Source of the DNA: Zavarzinia sp.
GTDB lineage: Bacteria; Pseudomonadota; Alphaproteobacteria; Zavarziniales; Zavarziniaceae
Reading direction: 5' to 3'
NCBI GenBank assembly: GCA_028694545.1
Contig: JAQVKV010000223.1
Span: 1-5,490 of the forward strand
Length of the DNA: 5,490 nt
How positions within the stretch are numbered: position 1 is the stretch's first letter; every line of letters starts with the position of its first letter. The notes below the pieces were generated by a model. It saw nothing but the letters and a program-made list of their open reading frames with translations. It did no database searches and was not told the DNA's origin. The position numbers and the translations under genes are program-made. Shown here piece after piece: positions 1 to 5,490 of this stretch.

Positions 1-480
1 GCAGTTGGCGCCGATCTGCGCGCAGGAACCGACGGTTGCCCAGGTATCGACCATGGTGCCCTTGCCGACGTAGGCGCCGACATTGACGTAGCTCGGCATC
101 AGCACGACGCCGGGCGCGATAAAGGCGGACTTGCGCACGAAGCAGCCCGGCACGGCGCGGAAGCCGGCGGTCTTGAAGCGGGCGTCGTCCCAGCCGTCAA
201 ACTTGCTCGGCACCTTGTCATACCACGCGCCGGCGGCGCCCGGGCCGCCCGGGACGGCCACCGAATCGTTCAGGCGGAACGACAGCAGCACCGCCTTCTT
301 CAGCCATTGGTTGACGGTCCAGCCCGAGGCACCCGGCTCGGCCACGCGGGCGGTGCCGGAATCGAGCATCTCAAGGGCGGCGTCGACAGCCTCGCGCACC
401 GAGCCCCGGGTGGCGGAATTGATCCCGTCCCGCGCCTCCCAGGCGGCTTCGATGGTGGCTTCGAGTTCGCTTGCGGCCAT
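1..480 (-). CDS. dapD: DapD, tetrahydrodipicolinate N-succinyltransferase (5' part, C-terminus beyond window)
   Basis: Cytosolic enzyme that transfers succinyl from succinyl-CoA to tetrahydrodipicolinate in the succinylase branch of lysine and meso-diaminopimelate synthesis. The first 160 residues are visible; the family is usually about 270-285 long, so a little over half is present. The N-terminal helical domain contains [15 protein letters not shown], typical of DapD. The left-handed beta-helix then begins with [20 protein letters not shown] and [12 protein letters not shown]. Asp145 in MVDTW matches the active-site Asp141 of the E. coli/mycobacterial enzyme (from memory of the family). 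The ATG at 480 is chosen because it aligns with the E. coli N-terminus within two residues and has GGGAG eight bases upstream. An in-frame ATG at 513 would add 11 residues and lacks a good ribosome binding site. The gene follows the nucleotidase on the same strand with a 53-base gap. The assignment is very secure. Confidence 0.97.
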   Translation of the reverse strand, partial: MAASELEATIEAAWEARDGINSATRGSVREAVDAALEMLDSGTARVAEPGASGWTVNQWLKKAVLLSFRLNDSVAVPGGPGAAGAWYDKVPSKFDGWDDARFKTAGFRAVPGCFVRKSAFIAPGVVLMPSYVNVGAYVGKGTMVDTWATVGSCAQIGANC

Positions 481-488
481 GTCCTGTA

Positions 489-493
489 CTCCC
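489..493 (-). promoter_or_regulatory. Ribosome binding site of dapD
   Basis: GGGAG on the minus strand lies eight bases before the ATG at 480. It decides the start in favour of 480 over the in-frame ATG at 513, whose upstream bases are a C-rich run. Confidence 0.6.
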
Positions 494-509
494 GTCGGAA
501 ATCGCTCGG

Positions 510-537
510 ACATTAGGGGGCTTCTTCTTCGAGTCAA
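510..537 (-). promoter_or_regulatory. Possible dapD promoter in the nucleotidase-dapD gap
   Basis: On the minus strand TTGACT (537-532, overlapping the nucleotidase stop codon) is followed after 16 bases by TAATGT (515-510). The -35 matches five of six consensus bases, but the -10 only about three. Transcription would start near position 503, leaving a short leader containing the GGGAG site. It would also place the alternative ATG at 513 inside the -10. This is pattern inference only; dapD may simply be read through from the nucleotidase gene. Confidence 0.22.
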
Positions 538-1196
538 CCGCCGTGCGCGGCAAGAAAGGCCGCGAGGTCGTCGGTGACATGGTGGACATGGTCGCCACCG
601 CCCTCCGCGCCCCAGTCGTTGCCGTTCGGCACCCAGACCGTGGCCATGCCGAGGTCGGCGGCGGGCTTCAGGTTGCGCGCCATGTCCTCGACCATGGTGG
701 CGCGGGCGGGATCGACGCGCAGAGCCTCGATCATGGTGCGATAGGGGGCGGGCTCGGGCTTCGGCGTGAAGCCGGCGGCGACGATGTCGAAGATGCCATC
801 GAAATGCCCGTCGATGCCAAGACGCGCCAGCACCCGTTCGGCATGCCGGCGCGATCCGTTGGTAAAGATCACCTTGCGCCCCGGCAGGGCGGCCAGCACC
901 GCGTCCAGCCGTGGAGCGGCATCCAGCGGCGACAGGTCGATTTCATGCACGAAATGGAGGAATTGATGGGGGTCAACGCCGTGTTCCTCCATCAGTCCTT
1001 TCATGGTCGTGCCATGGCGGCGGAAGAGATCGCGCTTCAGGGCCGAGGCGGCTTCGTCGTCCATCGAGAGATGCGCGCGGATGAAGCTGCGCATCTGGGC
1101 CTCGATCTGGTCGAAGAGGCGGCAGGACGCCGGATAGAGCGTGTTGTCGAGGTCGAAGACCCAGGTTTCGGTTTTGTTGCGTCGAGGATCAGGCAT
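534..1196 (-). CDS. HAD-family pyrimidine 5'-nucleotidase
   Basis: Predicted cytosolic haloacid dehalogenase-superfamily phosphatase of 220 residues, of the pyrimidine 5'-nucleotidase (SDT1-like) group that dephosphorylates UMP/CMP-type nucleotides. All four HAD motifs are visible. Motif I is FDLDNTLYP with nucleophile Asp15 and Asp17, motif II is FTNGS (Thr112), motif III is the lysine in TPKPEP (Lys146), and motif IV is VEDMARN (Glu170, Asp171). The helical cap lies between motifs I and II (about 22-105) and contains [12 protein letters not shown]. The ATG at 1196 is the only ATG before motif I and gives a family-like N-terminus. A TTG at 1232 would add 12 residues. It is upstream of dapD on the same strand and divergent from the diguanylate cyclase gene. 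I recall this nucleotidase commonly sitting next to dapD in Alphaproteobacteria. The family is secure, but exact substrate is not shown by sequence; another small phosphorylated metabolite is possible. Confidence 0.9.
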   Translation of the reverse strand: MPDPRRNKTETWVFDLDNTLYPASCRLFDQIEAQMRSFIRAHLSMDDEAASALKRDLFRRHGTTMKGLMEEHGVDPHQFLHFVHEIDLSPLDAAPRLDAVLAALPGRKVIFTNGSRRHAERVLARLGIDGHFDGIFDIVAAGFTPKPEPAPYRTMIEALRVDPARATMVEDMARNLKPAADLGMATVWVPNGNDWGAEGGGDHVHHVTDDLAAFLAAHGG

Positions 1197-1308
1197 GCCG
1201 GGGAGAGTGAAAGGGTCGGGCAAGCCTGGCAAGGGTCGTCAACGAATTCTTGACGAAGCAGGTCTAGCCTCGGCCCCAGGTGTGAGAACCGGGACCAAAT
1301 TTGTCGCT
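1197..1308. promoter_or_regulatory. Divergent intergenic promoter region
   Basis: This 112-base spacer lies between the starts of the nucleotidase gene (leftward) and the cyclase gene (rightward), so it must hold the promoters for both unless transcripts start further away. It contains the inverted repeat at 1236-1256 and a direct octamer repeat AAGGGTCG (1211-1218 and 1231-1238). The octamers are spaced exactly 20 bases apart, about two helical turns. No convincing -10 box is seen on either strand at 16-18 bases from the TTGACG hexamers. Neither start codon has a strong Shine-Dalgarno sequence. Confidence 0.55.
1236..1256. repeat. Hyphenated inverted repeat with outward TTGACGA arms
   Basis: TCGTCAA (1236-1242) and TTGACGA (1250-1256) are perfect reverse complements separated by seven bases (CGAATTC). 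Each arm reads TTGACG outward, a near-consensus -35 hexamer: rightward to the cyclase ATG 53 bases beyond the arm, leftward to the nucleotidase ATG 39 bases beyond. It could be a pair of back-to-back -35 boxes, a dimeric regulator's operator, or coincidence. The symmetry is directly visible; the function is inferred. Confidence 0.45.
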
Positions 1309-2991
1309 ATGACGCGCGAGGCCATGGAAGAAAAAGTACCGATCAGCCGCCCCAGTGCCGCGGCGGTGCTCGACCGTCTGGTCGAGGGGCATCCCGGCCC
1401 CGCGCTGATCGTCGGACAGGGCATCAGGGTCGTCGAAGCCAATGACGCGGCCCGGCCGCTGGTCGAAGCGCTGCGCACTGGCAATGCCCAATTGCTCGAA
1501 CTTCTCGATCGGGTCCGCGGTGGCCACGATGGCGGACGGGCCGAAATCATGCTGTCCGACAGTCTCGTCTTCGATGTGACAGCCCTGCCGATCGGCGCCG
1601 CCATCCTCGTCACCGCGCGTGATCTCACCGCCGAGCGCCAGAACCTGCTTCGCTTCGCCGACCAGTCGGCGCGCCTTGCCGACATTCTCGACTGCCTGAC
1701 CGATTTCGCCTTCGAGACCGACCGGGAGGGCCGTTTCGTCTATTGCGCCCCGGCCTCCGTCTTCGGCTACCGCACCGCTTCGTTGATCGGCCAATATGCC
1801 GTCGACCTGCTCGATCCTGACTGGTTGTCGGGGCGGGCCGATCCCTTCGGCCTGGAACGGCCAGTCGCCGAATCGGAAGTCTGGCTCGTTGCCGCCGACG
1901 GCACGCGCGTGGTTGCCCAGATGTCGGCGCGGCCGGTGCTCGACGATCTTGGTTGTTTCGCGGGCCTGCGCGGCATTCTGCGTGATCTTTCCGGGATCCG
2001 CGCGCGGGAGGCCGCGCTGACCCAGGCCCTTGATCGTGAACGCCTGCGGGGTGCGGTGGTCGACGCCATGCGTGGTGCGGGCGGGCCCGAGCGGGCGATC
2101 CGCGTCGCCGCCGAAGCCTCGATGGCGACACTGCATGCGCAAGGCGCCCTGATCATGGCCCGGACCGCCGATGGCGGTATGGAATGCATCCAGCATCTCG
2201 GTATTGGCGGCGATGAGCACTGCGACCGCATCGCGGACGAGGTCGCCCGGCTGGCGGCAGAGGATCAGGTGGTGGGACGGGTGGAGACGAGGGGGCTCGG
2301 CGATCTGTCGGCGCTGATCGCCTTGTCGAGCGAAAACGGTGTCGGCGTCGGCGCCATTGTGCTCCTGCGCGCCCGGCGGACGCCCTGGAACGGGGCGCAG
2401 GCCGGCATCCTGGGCGCTGTCGCGGATCAGCTCGGTCTCGTGCTCGGGATCCGGGAGCGGGTCGGCCAGCTCGAACGGATGTCGCGCATCGACGGATTGA
2501 CCGGCCTTCTGAACCGTCGCGCCTTTGACGACGAGATGCCGGCGCGCCTGCGCCTGGCGGACCGGGGGAGCCGGGACGGTACCCTGATCGTGGTCGATCT
2601 CGATGGCTTCAAGCCCGTGAACGACCGTTTCGGCCACGCCACCGGCGACAAGGTTCTGCATGCGCTGGGCGCGGGGTTCCGGGGCGCCATCGGCCGGGAC
2701 GAGATCGCGTCGCGGCTGGGCGGCGACGAATTCGCCTTCTGGTTTCCCGATTGCGACGGCCGGCGAAGCTTCACCCGGGTCGACGCGCTCTATGACATCA
2801 TGGATGCCCTGCATCGCAAGATCGCCTTGCCCGATCTCAATCTCGGCATGTCGATCGGCATCGCCGTCTATCGTGCCGGCAGCGCCGAATCCATGGACCA
2901 ATTGATGGCGCGGGCCGACGCCGCGCTGTACCGGGCGAAGGGCGCCGGCCGTAATCGGGCCGAACTGGCGCCGACGCCCGAAGCGCGCTGA
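1309..2991 (+). CDS. PAS-PAS-GAF-like-GGDEF diguanylate cyclase
   Basis: Predicted cytosolic sensor enzyme of 560 residues making cyclic di-GMP from two GTP. A PAS-like region spans about 12-105 and ends in a PAC-like ILVTARDLTAER. A clearer PAS spans about 125-235 (FAFETDREGRFVYCAPAS to GILRDLSGIRAREAAL). A GAF-like region follows at about 262-382. The GGDEF domain begins at about 391 with MSRIDGLTGLLNRRAF. It has DLDGFKPVND (metal-binding Asp430, Lys435, Asn438), the signature RLGGDEF (471-475) and MSIGIAVY near its end, so catalysis looks intact. The RxxD inhibitory site expected nine to six residues before GGDEF is replaced by GRDE. There is no EAL domain, membrane segment or signal peptide. 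The ATG at 1309 is chosen; the ATG at 1324 (five residues shorter) is equally possible as neither has a strong ribosome binding site. A longer GTG start at 1141 would overlap the divergent gene and is unlikely. What the sensor domains bind is unknown. Confidence 0.93.
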   Translation: MTREAMEEKVPISRPSAAAVLDRLVEGHPGPALIVGQGIRVVEANDAARPLVEALRTGNAQLLELLDRVRGGHDGGRAEIMLSDSLVFDVTALPIGAAILVTARDLTAERQNLLRFADQSARLADILDCLTDFAFETDREGRFVYCAPASVFGYRTASLIGQYAVDLLDPDWLSGRADPFGLERPVAESEVWLVAADGTRVVAQMSARPVLDDLGCFAGLRGILRDLSGIRAREAALTQALDRERLRGAVVDAMRGAGGPERAIRVAAEASMATLHAQGALIMARTADGGMECIQHLGIGGDEHCDRIADEVARLAAEDQVVGRVETRGLGDLSALIALSSENGVGVGAIVLLRARRTPWNGAQAGILGAVADQLGLVLGIRERVGQLERMSRIDGLTGLLNRRAFDDEMPARLRLADRGSRDGTLIVVDLDGFKPVNDRFGHATGDKVLHALGAGFRGAIGRDEIASRLGGDEFAFWFPDCDGRRSFTRVDALYDIMDALHRKIALPDLNLGMSIGIAVYRAGSAESMDQLMARADAALYRAKGAGRNRAELAPTPEAR

Positions 2992-2999
2992 GGTGGAGG
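2992..2999 (+). promoter_or_regulatory. Strong ribosome binding site of the DUF2336 gene
   Basis: GGTGGAGG starts immediately after the cyclase stop codon and sits seven bases before the ATG at 3007. Upstream in-frame TTG (3001) and GTG (3004) are too close, so the site fixes the start at 3007. Its strength and position point to a two-gene transcript with well-translated second gene. Confidence 0.7.
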
Positions 3000-3006
3000 C
3001 TTGGTG

Positions 3007-4281
3007 ATGTTCCGGCGGATCTTCGGGCGACGGCGTGGCGAGACGGAGGATGCCCTCCCGTACGAGGAACAGCGCGCCCGCCTCGAATCCGGCGCCTCGC
3101 GCGATCGGCGCGCCCTTGCCGGGCGCGAGGATACGAGGCCCGAAATCCTGTTCTATCTGGCCGATGACGAGGACGCCGATGTGCGCCGGGCGGTTGCCGC
3201 CAACCGGTCGACGCCCCATCAGGCCGATTTCCGTCTGACCCGCGATCCGGACGAGGAGGTGCGCTGCGAACTGGCGCGCAAGGTCGCCCGTTTGCTGCCG
3301 GACCTGCCGCCGCAGGAACAGGGGCGCCTGCGCGATCGCGTGATCGAATTGATCGAGATCCTCGCCCGCGACCAGCTGCCCGCGGTGCGCCGCGTCCTGT
3401 CCGAGGAGTTGAAGACCAGCCCCAACGTGCCGAAGCCGGTGGTCCAGCGTCTCGCCCATGATCTCGATCTCATCGTGGCGGCACCGGTTCTCGAGTATTC
3501 GCCGCTACTTGGAGACGAGGATCTGCTCGAGATCATCGCCACCTGTCAGGTCGAAGGGGCGCTGGCGGCCATATCACGCCGTCGCGACCTGCCGGCCTCC
3601 GTTTCCGATGCGATTGTCGCTACCCTGGACATTCCGGCGGTCGCCGCTCTTCTCGCCAATCCGAGTGCGTCGCTACGTGAGGAAGTGCTGGATCGGGTGA
3701 TCGATTCCGCCACCTCGGTGGAGGCCTGGCACCAGCCGCTCGTGCTGCGAACCGAACTGTCCATGCGGGCGATCCGGCGCATCGCCGGCTTTGTCGCTTC
3801 GTCGCTTGTCGACCAGTTGATGACCCGCAGCGATCTGGATGAGGAAACGGCGGCCACGCTGGCGCGGCGCGTTCGCGAACGCGTTTCCAGCGGCGCGCAC
3901 GAGAACCCGCACCAGGAATTCGAAGCCCTGCTCGCCCAGTTGCAGGACCGGCACACGCGGGGCGAAATCATGGAGGACGAGATCGAACAGGCGGTCGACG
4001 GCGGCCGGCGTGATTTCGTCATCGCGGCCCTTGCCGTGCGCGCGGCGCTACGCCCCGCCGCCGTGCGCCAGATCCTGGGGGCGCGCCTGCCGAAACCGGT
4101 GATCGCCCTTGTCTGGCGTGGCGGGCTTTCCATGCGCCTGGCCGTGAAGATCCAGCGCCAGATCGCGCTCATTCCCCAGTCGTCGATCCTGCATGCGCGC
4201 GGCGGCACCGCCTATCCGCTGACGCCGGACGAAATGACCTGGCACCTCGAATTCTTCTCGCTGGAAGACCCGAGGCGCTGA
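3007..4281 (+). CDS. DUF2336 domain protein with HEAT-like N-terminal repeats
   Basis: A soluble protein of 424 residues without known biochemical function. The first dozen residues are strongly basic (FRRIFGRRR). From about residue 33 come short helical repeats of HEAT/ARM type: YLADDEDADVRRAVAANRS and LTRDPDEEVRCELARKVARL share the DxDxxVR core. The middle is DUF2336-like, including VVQRLAHDLDLIVAAPVLEYSPLL and LLANPSASLREEVLDRVI. The C-terminus has the features I recall for this family: FVIAALAVRAALRPAAVRQIL, then LVWRGGLSMRLAVKIQ and finally PLTPDEMTWHLEFF. No catalytic motif, signal peptide or membrane segment is seen. It lies 15 bases after the diguanylate cyclase with its own strong ribosome binding site, so co-transcription is likely. 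A scaffold or partner role in the cyclase's signalling is inference from position and the repeat fold. Its stop is 13 bases from the convergent argB stop. Family membership is fairly sure from remembered sequence pattern. Confidence 0.88.
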   Translation: MFRRIFGRRRGETEDALPYEEQRARLESGASRDRRALAGREDTRPEILFYLADDEDADVRRAVAANRSTPHQADFRLTRDPDEEVRCELARKVARLLPDLPPQEQGRLRDRVIELIEILARDQLPAVRRVLSEELKTSPNVPKPVVQRLAHDLDLIVAAPVLEYSPLLGDEDLLEIIATCQVEGALAAISRRRDLPASVSDAIVATLDIPAVAALLANPSASLREEVLDRVIDSATSVEAWHQPLVLRTELSMRAIRRIAGFVASSLVDQLMTRSDLDEETAATLARRVRERVSSGAHENPHQEFEALLAQLQDRHTRGEIMEDEIEQAVDGGRRDFVIAALAVRAALRPAAVRQILGARLPKPVIALVWRGGLSMRLAVKIQRQIALIPQSSILHARGGTAYPLTPDEMTWHLEFFSLEDPRR

Positions 4282-4294
4282 AGCCTTTCGTGCG
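4282..4294. other. 13-bp convergent gap without terminator
   Basis: This is the whole space between the stop codons of the DUF2336 gene and argB. It is too short for a hairpin terminator and none is visible here. Any termination must occur inside the opposing coding sequence or be factor-dependent, so the transcripts probably overlap at their 3' ends. Confidence 0.6.
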
Positions 4295-5236
4295 TCAGTC
4301 GGCCTGGCGCTCGATCATGGTGCCGGCGCCATGCGACGTGAAGGTCTCCAGCAGCAGGGCGTGCGGCGTGCGCCCGTCCAGGATGACCGCCGCTTCCACG
4401 CCGTTCTCGACCGCTTCGAGGCAGGTCTCGACCTTGGGGATCATGCCGCCGTGGATGGTGCCATCCGCGATCAGCGCGCGGGCCTCGCGCGCGGTCATGC
4501 GGTCGATCAGCTTGCCGTCCTTGTCCAGCACGCCCGCGACATCGGTCAGCAGCAGGAAGCGCGATGCCCGCATGGCGGAGGCAATGGCGCCCGCCGCCGT
4601 ATCCGCGTTGATGTTGTAGGTATGGCCATCCTCGCTGATGCCGATCGGGGCAACGACGGGGATGAAGTCCGAGCGCTCGAACAGATAGAGGATGCGGGGA
4701 TCGACAGATTCCGGCTCGCCCACGAAGCCGTAGTCCAGCACCTTTTCGATGTTGGATTCAGGGTCGTGCTTGGTCTTGGTCAGCTTGCGGGCGCGGATGA
4801 GCGGGCCGTCCTTGCCGGAAAGCCCCACCGCATTGCCGCCCGCCGCGTTGATCGAACCGACGATCTGCTTGTTGATGGAGCCGGCCAGCACCATCTCGAC
4901 CACCTCGACCGCCGCCTGGTCGGTCACGCGCAATCCGTCGATGAAGGACGACTTGATCGCCAGTCGTTCCAGCATCTTGCCGATCTGGGGCCCGCCGCCG
5001 TGCACCACGATCGGATTGATGCCCACCTGCTTGAGCAGGACGATGTCGCGCGCGAAAGCCTTGCCTGCCGCATCGTCGCCCATGGCGTGGCCGCCGTATT
5101 TCACGACGAAGCTGCGGTCGGCGTAGCGCCGCATGTAGGGCAGGGCCTCGGTGATGGTCGCGGCCGTATGAAGCCAGCGGGTACGCAGCTTCAGGTCCGC
5201 GCGTTCGGCGGCGCTGGTCTCGGGCTTGTCGCTCAT
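4295..5236 (-). CDS. argB: ArgB, acetylglutamate kinase
   Basis: Cytosolic amino-acid kinase of 313 residues that phosphorylates N-acetyl-L-glutamate with ATP, the second step of the acetylated arginine pathway. Visible motifs are [10 protein letters not shown] with Lys46, [10 protein letters not shown] (Gly80-82), GLRVTD with substrate-binding Arg103, [13 protein letters not shown] with catalytic Asp202, LLLTDVAGV, and GGMIPKV with Lys268. About 40 residues precede the first kinase motif, including a helix [20 protein letters not shown]. Such an N-terminal helix is characteristic of hexameric, arginine-inhibited NAGKs, whereas the shorter E. coli enzyme lacks it. Arginine feedback is therefore inferred. 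The ATG at 5236 has GGAGAA seven bases upstream. A TTG at 5311 would overlap the upstream gene and add a proline/lysine-rich stretch unlike the family. It follows the EngB gene by 49 bases on the same strand. The identification is very secure. Confidence 0.97.
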   Translation of the reverse strand: MSDKPETSAAERADLKLRTRWLHTAATITEALPYMRRYADRSFVVKYGGHAMGDDAAGKAFARDIVLLKQVGINPIVVHGGGPQIGKMLERLAIKSSFIDGLRVTDQAAVEVVEMVLAGSINKQIVGSINAAGGNAVGLSGKDGPLIRARKLTKTKHDPESNIEKVLDYGFVGEPESVDPRILYLFERSDFIPVVAPIGISEDGHTYNINADTAAGAIASAMRASRFLLLTDVAGVLDKDGKLIDRMTAREARALIADGTIHGGMIPKVETCLEAVENGVEAAVILDGRTPHALLLETFTSHGAGTMIERQAD

Positions 5237-5243
5237 CACGTCA

Positions 5244-5249
5244 TTCTCC
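5244..5249 (-). promoter_or_regulatory. Ribosome binding site of argB
   Basis: GGAGAA on the minus strand lies seven bases before the ATG at 5236. It supports this start over the in-frame TTG at 5311. No promoter or terminator is evident in the 49-base gap after the GTPase gene, so read-through is likely. Confidence 0.6.
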
Positions 5250-5285
5250 GGCTTTGGCTTCTTTGGCGGCGGTGGCGGGCTTCGC

Positions 5286-5490
5286 TTAACGCGAAACCGG
5301 CGGCTTGCCAAGGGCCGCGAGTGCCGCCCGCAATTCCGGAATGCCGGCGCCCGTCTCGCTCGACGTCGGCATGATCACCGGATGCGCCGCGACATGGGGG
5401 CGGATCTCCGCCTCGACCTTCTTCGTCATCGCATCCAGCTCGCCCGCCTTCAGCTTGTCGGTCTTGGTCAGAACGACCTGGAAGGAGACG
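5286..5490 (-). CDS. engB: EngB/YihA-type ribosome-biogenesis GTPase (C-terminal 67 residues)
   Basis: The C-terminal third of a TRAFAC-class GTPase of the EngB/YsxC/YihA group, which assists large ribosomal subunit assembly and, in some species, cell division. The window cuts off the N-terminal part with the P-loop. The visible portion opens with [14 protein letters not shown], where TKTD is the G4 guanine-specificity motif. It continues with a helix, then [20 protein letters not shown], where SSETG is the G5 motif and the following helix closes the G domain. The chain ends PPVSR then TAA at 5288-5286. The family is usually about 200-220 residues. The preserved portion shows no frameshift. 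The gene precedes argB by 49 bases on the same strand; I recall yidC-engB-argB order in several Rhodospirillales. Another small GTPase is possible because only G4 and G5 are seen, but the [11 protein letters not shown] pattern and context favour EngB. Confidence 0.88.
   Translation of the reverse strand, partial: VSFQVVLTKTDKLKAGELDAMTKKVEAEIRPHVAAHPVIMPTSSETGAGIPELRAALAALGKPPVSR

Noticed and set aside
481..513. Eleven-residue longer DapD from the ATG at 513
   Set aside because: It lacks a ribosome binding site, extends beyond the family N-terminus and falls in a possible -10 box. The ATG at 480 has GGGAG at good spacing.
471..1253. 260-codon plus-strand open frame over the nucleotidase gene
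   Set aside because: It is a shadow of the HAD gene, which carries all four catalytic motifs on the other strand.
1141..1308. 56-residue N-terminal extension of the cyclase from a GTG start
   Set aside because: It would overlap the divergent nucleotidase coding sequence and the promoter spacer. The added sequence is basic and low in recognizable features, and starts at 1309 or 1324 fit better.
1264..3459. Very long open frame (about 731 codons) on the minus strand across the cyclase and DUF2336 genes
   Set aside because: The frame is codon-for-codon the reverse complement of both real genes, which happen to share a frame. Stops would require sense TTA, CTA or TCA codons, which are nearly absent in this GC-rich DNA. 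The translation resembles no family I know, while both sense proteins have clear domains.
5237..5311. Longer argB from a TTG at 5311
   Set aside because: It would overlap the end of the GTPase gene, has no ribosome binding site evidence and adds a proline/lysine-rich stretch foreign to ArgB. The ATG at 5236 has a good site.
4331..5374. 347-codon plus-strand open frame over argB
   Set aside because: It is in register antisense to argB codons, for the same rare-codon reason. The minus-strand product is an unmistakable ArgB.
1..5490. Search for tRNA, rRNA, CRISPR arrays, insertion sequences, toxin-antitoxin or phage genes
   Set aside because: Nothing was found by eye. Nearly every base is accounted for by six ordinary genes with gaps of 13 to 112 bases, leaving no room for such elements.

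Overview
The window is compact, GC-rich (about two thirds G+C by eye) chromosomal DNA from an alphaproteobacterium, most likely of the Rhodospirillales type. The basis is the codon use (TTA, CTA and TCA almost absent), the presence of a DUF2336 protein, the ArgB type with an N-terminal helix, and gene order. The taxonomic call is inference; no rRNA or other marker is present.

Layout, right to left on the minus strand: the last 67 codons of a YihA/EngB-type ribosome-biogenesis GTPase (5286-5490, cut by the window edge), then argB (acetylglutamate kinase, 4295-5236). After a two-gene plus-strand interruption the minus strand resumes with a HAD-type pyrimidine 5'-nucleotidase (534-1196) and the first 160 codons of dapD (1-480, cut by the window edge). 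These are housekeeping and amino-acid biosynthesis genes for arginine and lysine/diaminopimelate.

The plus-strand interruption is a two-gene unit. The first is a cytosolic diguanylate cyclase with two PAS-like domains, a GAF-like region and a GGDEF domain (1309-2991). The second is a DUF2336 protein (3007-4281), 15 bases downstream with its own strong ribosome binding site. The pair is divergent from the nucleotidase gene across a 112-bp spacer and convergent with argB across only 13 bp. The spacer holds a 7-bp-arm inverted repeat whose two arms each read TTGACGA outward, so it could carry the -35 boxes of both divergent promoters or an operator.

The most interesting biology is the cyclase/DUF2336 pair. 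The GGDEF site looks catalytically intact, but the usual RxxD product-inhibition site is missing, and the adjacent DUF2336 protein has no known function. A functional link between them is a reasonable hypothesis, not a demonstrated system. No RNA genes, mobile elements, CRISPR arrays or clear rho-independent terminators were seen, and no gene-free stretch exceeds about 112 bases.
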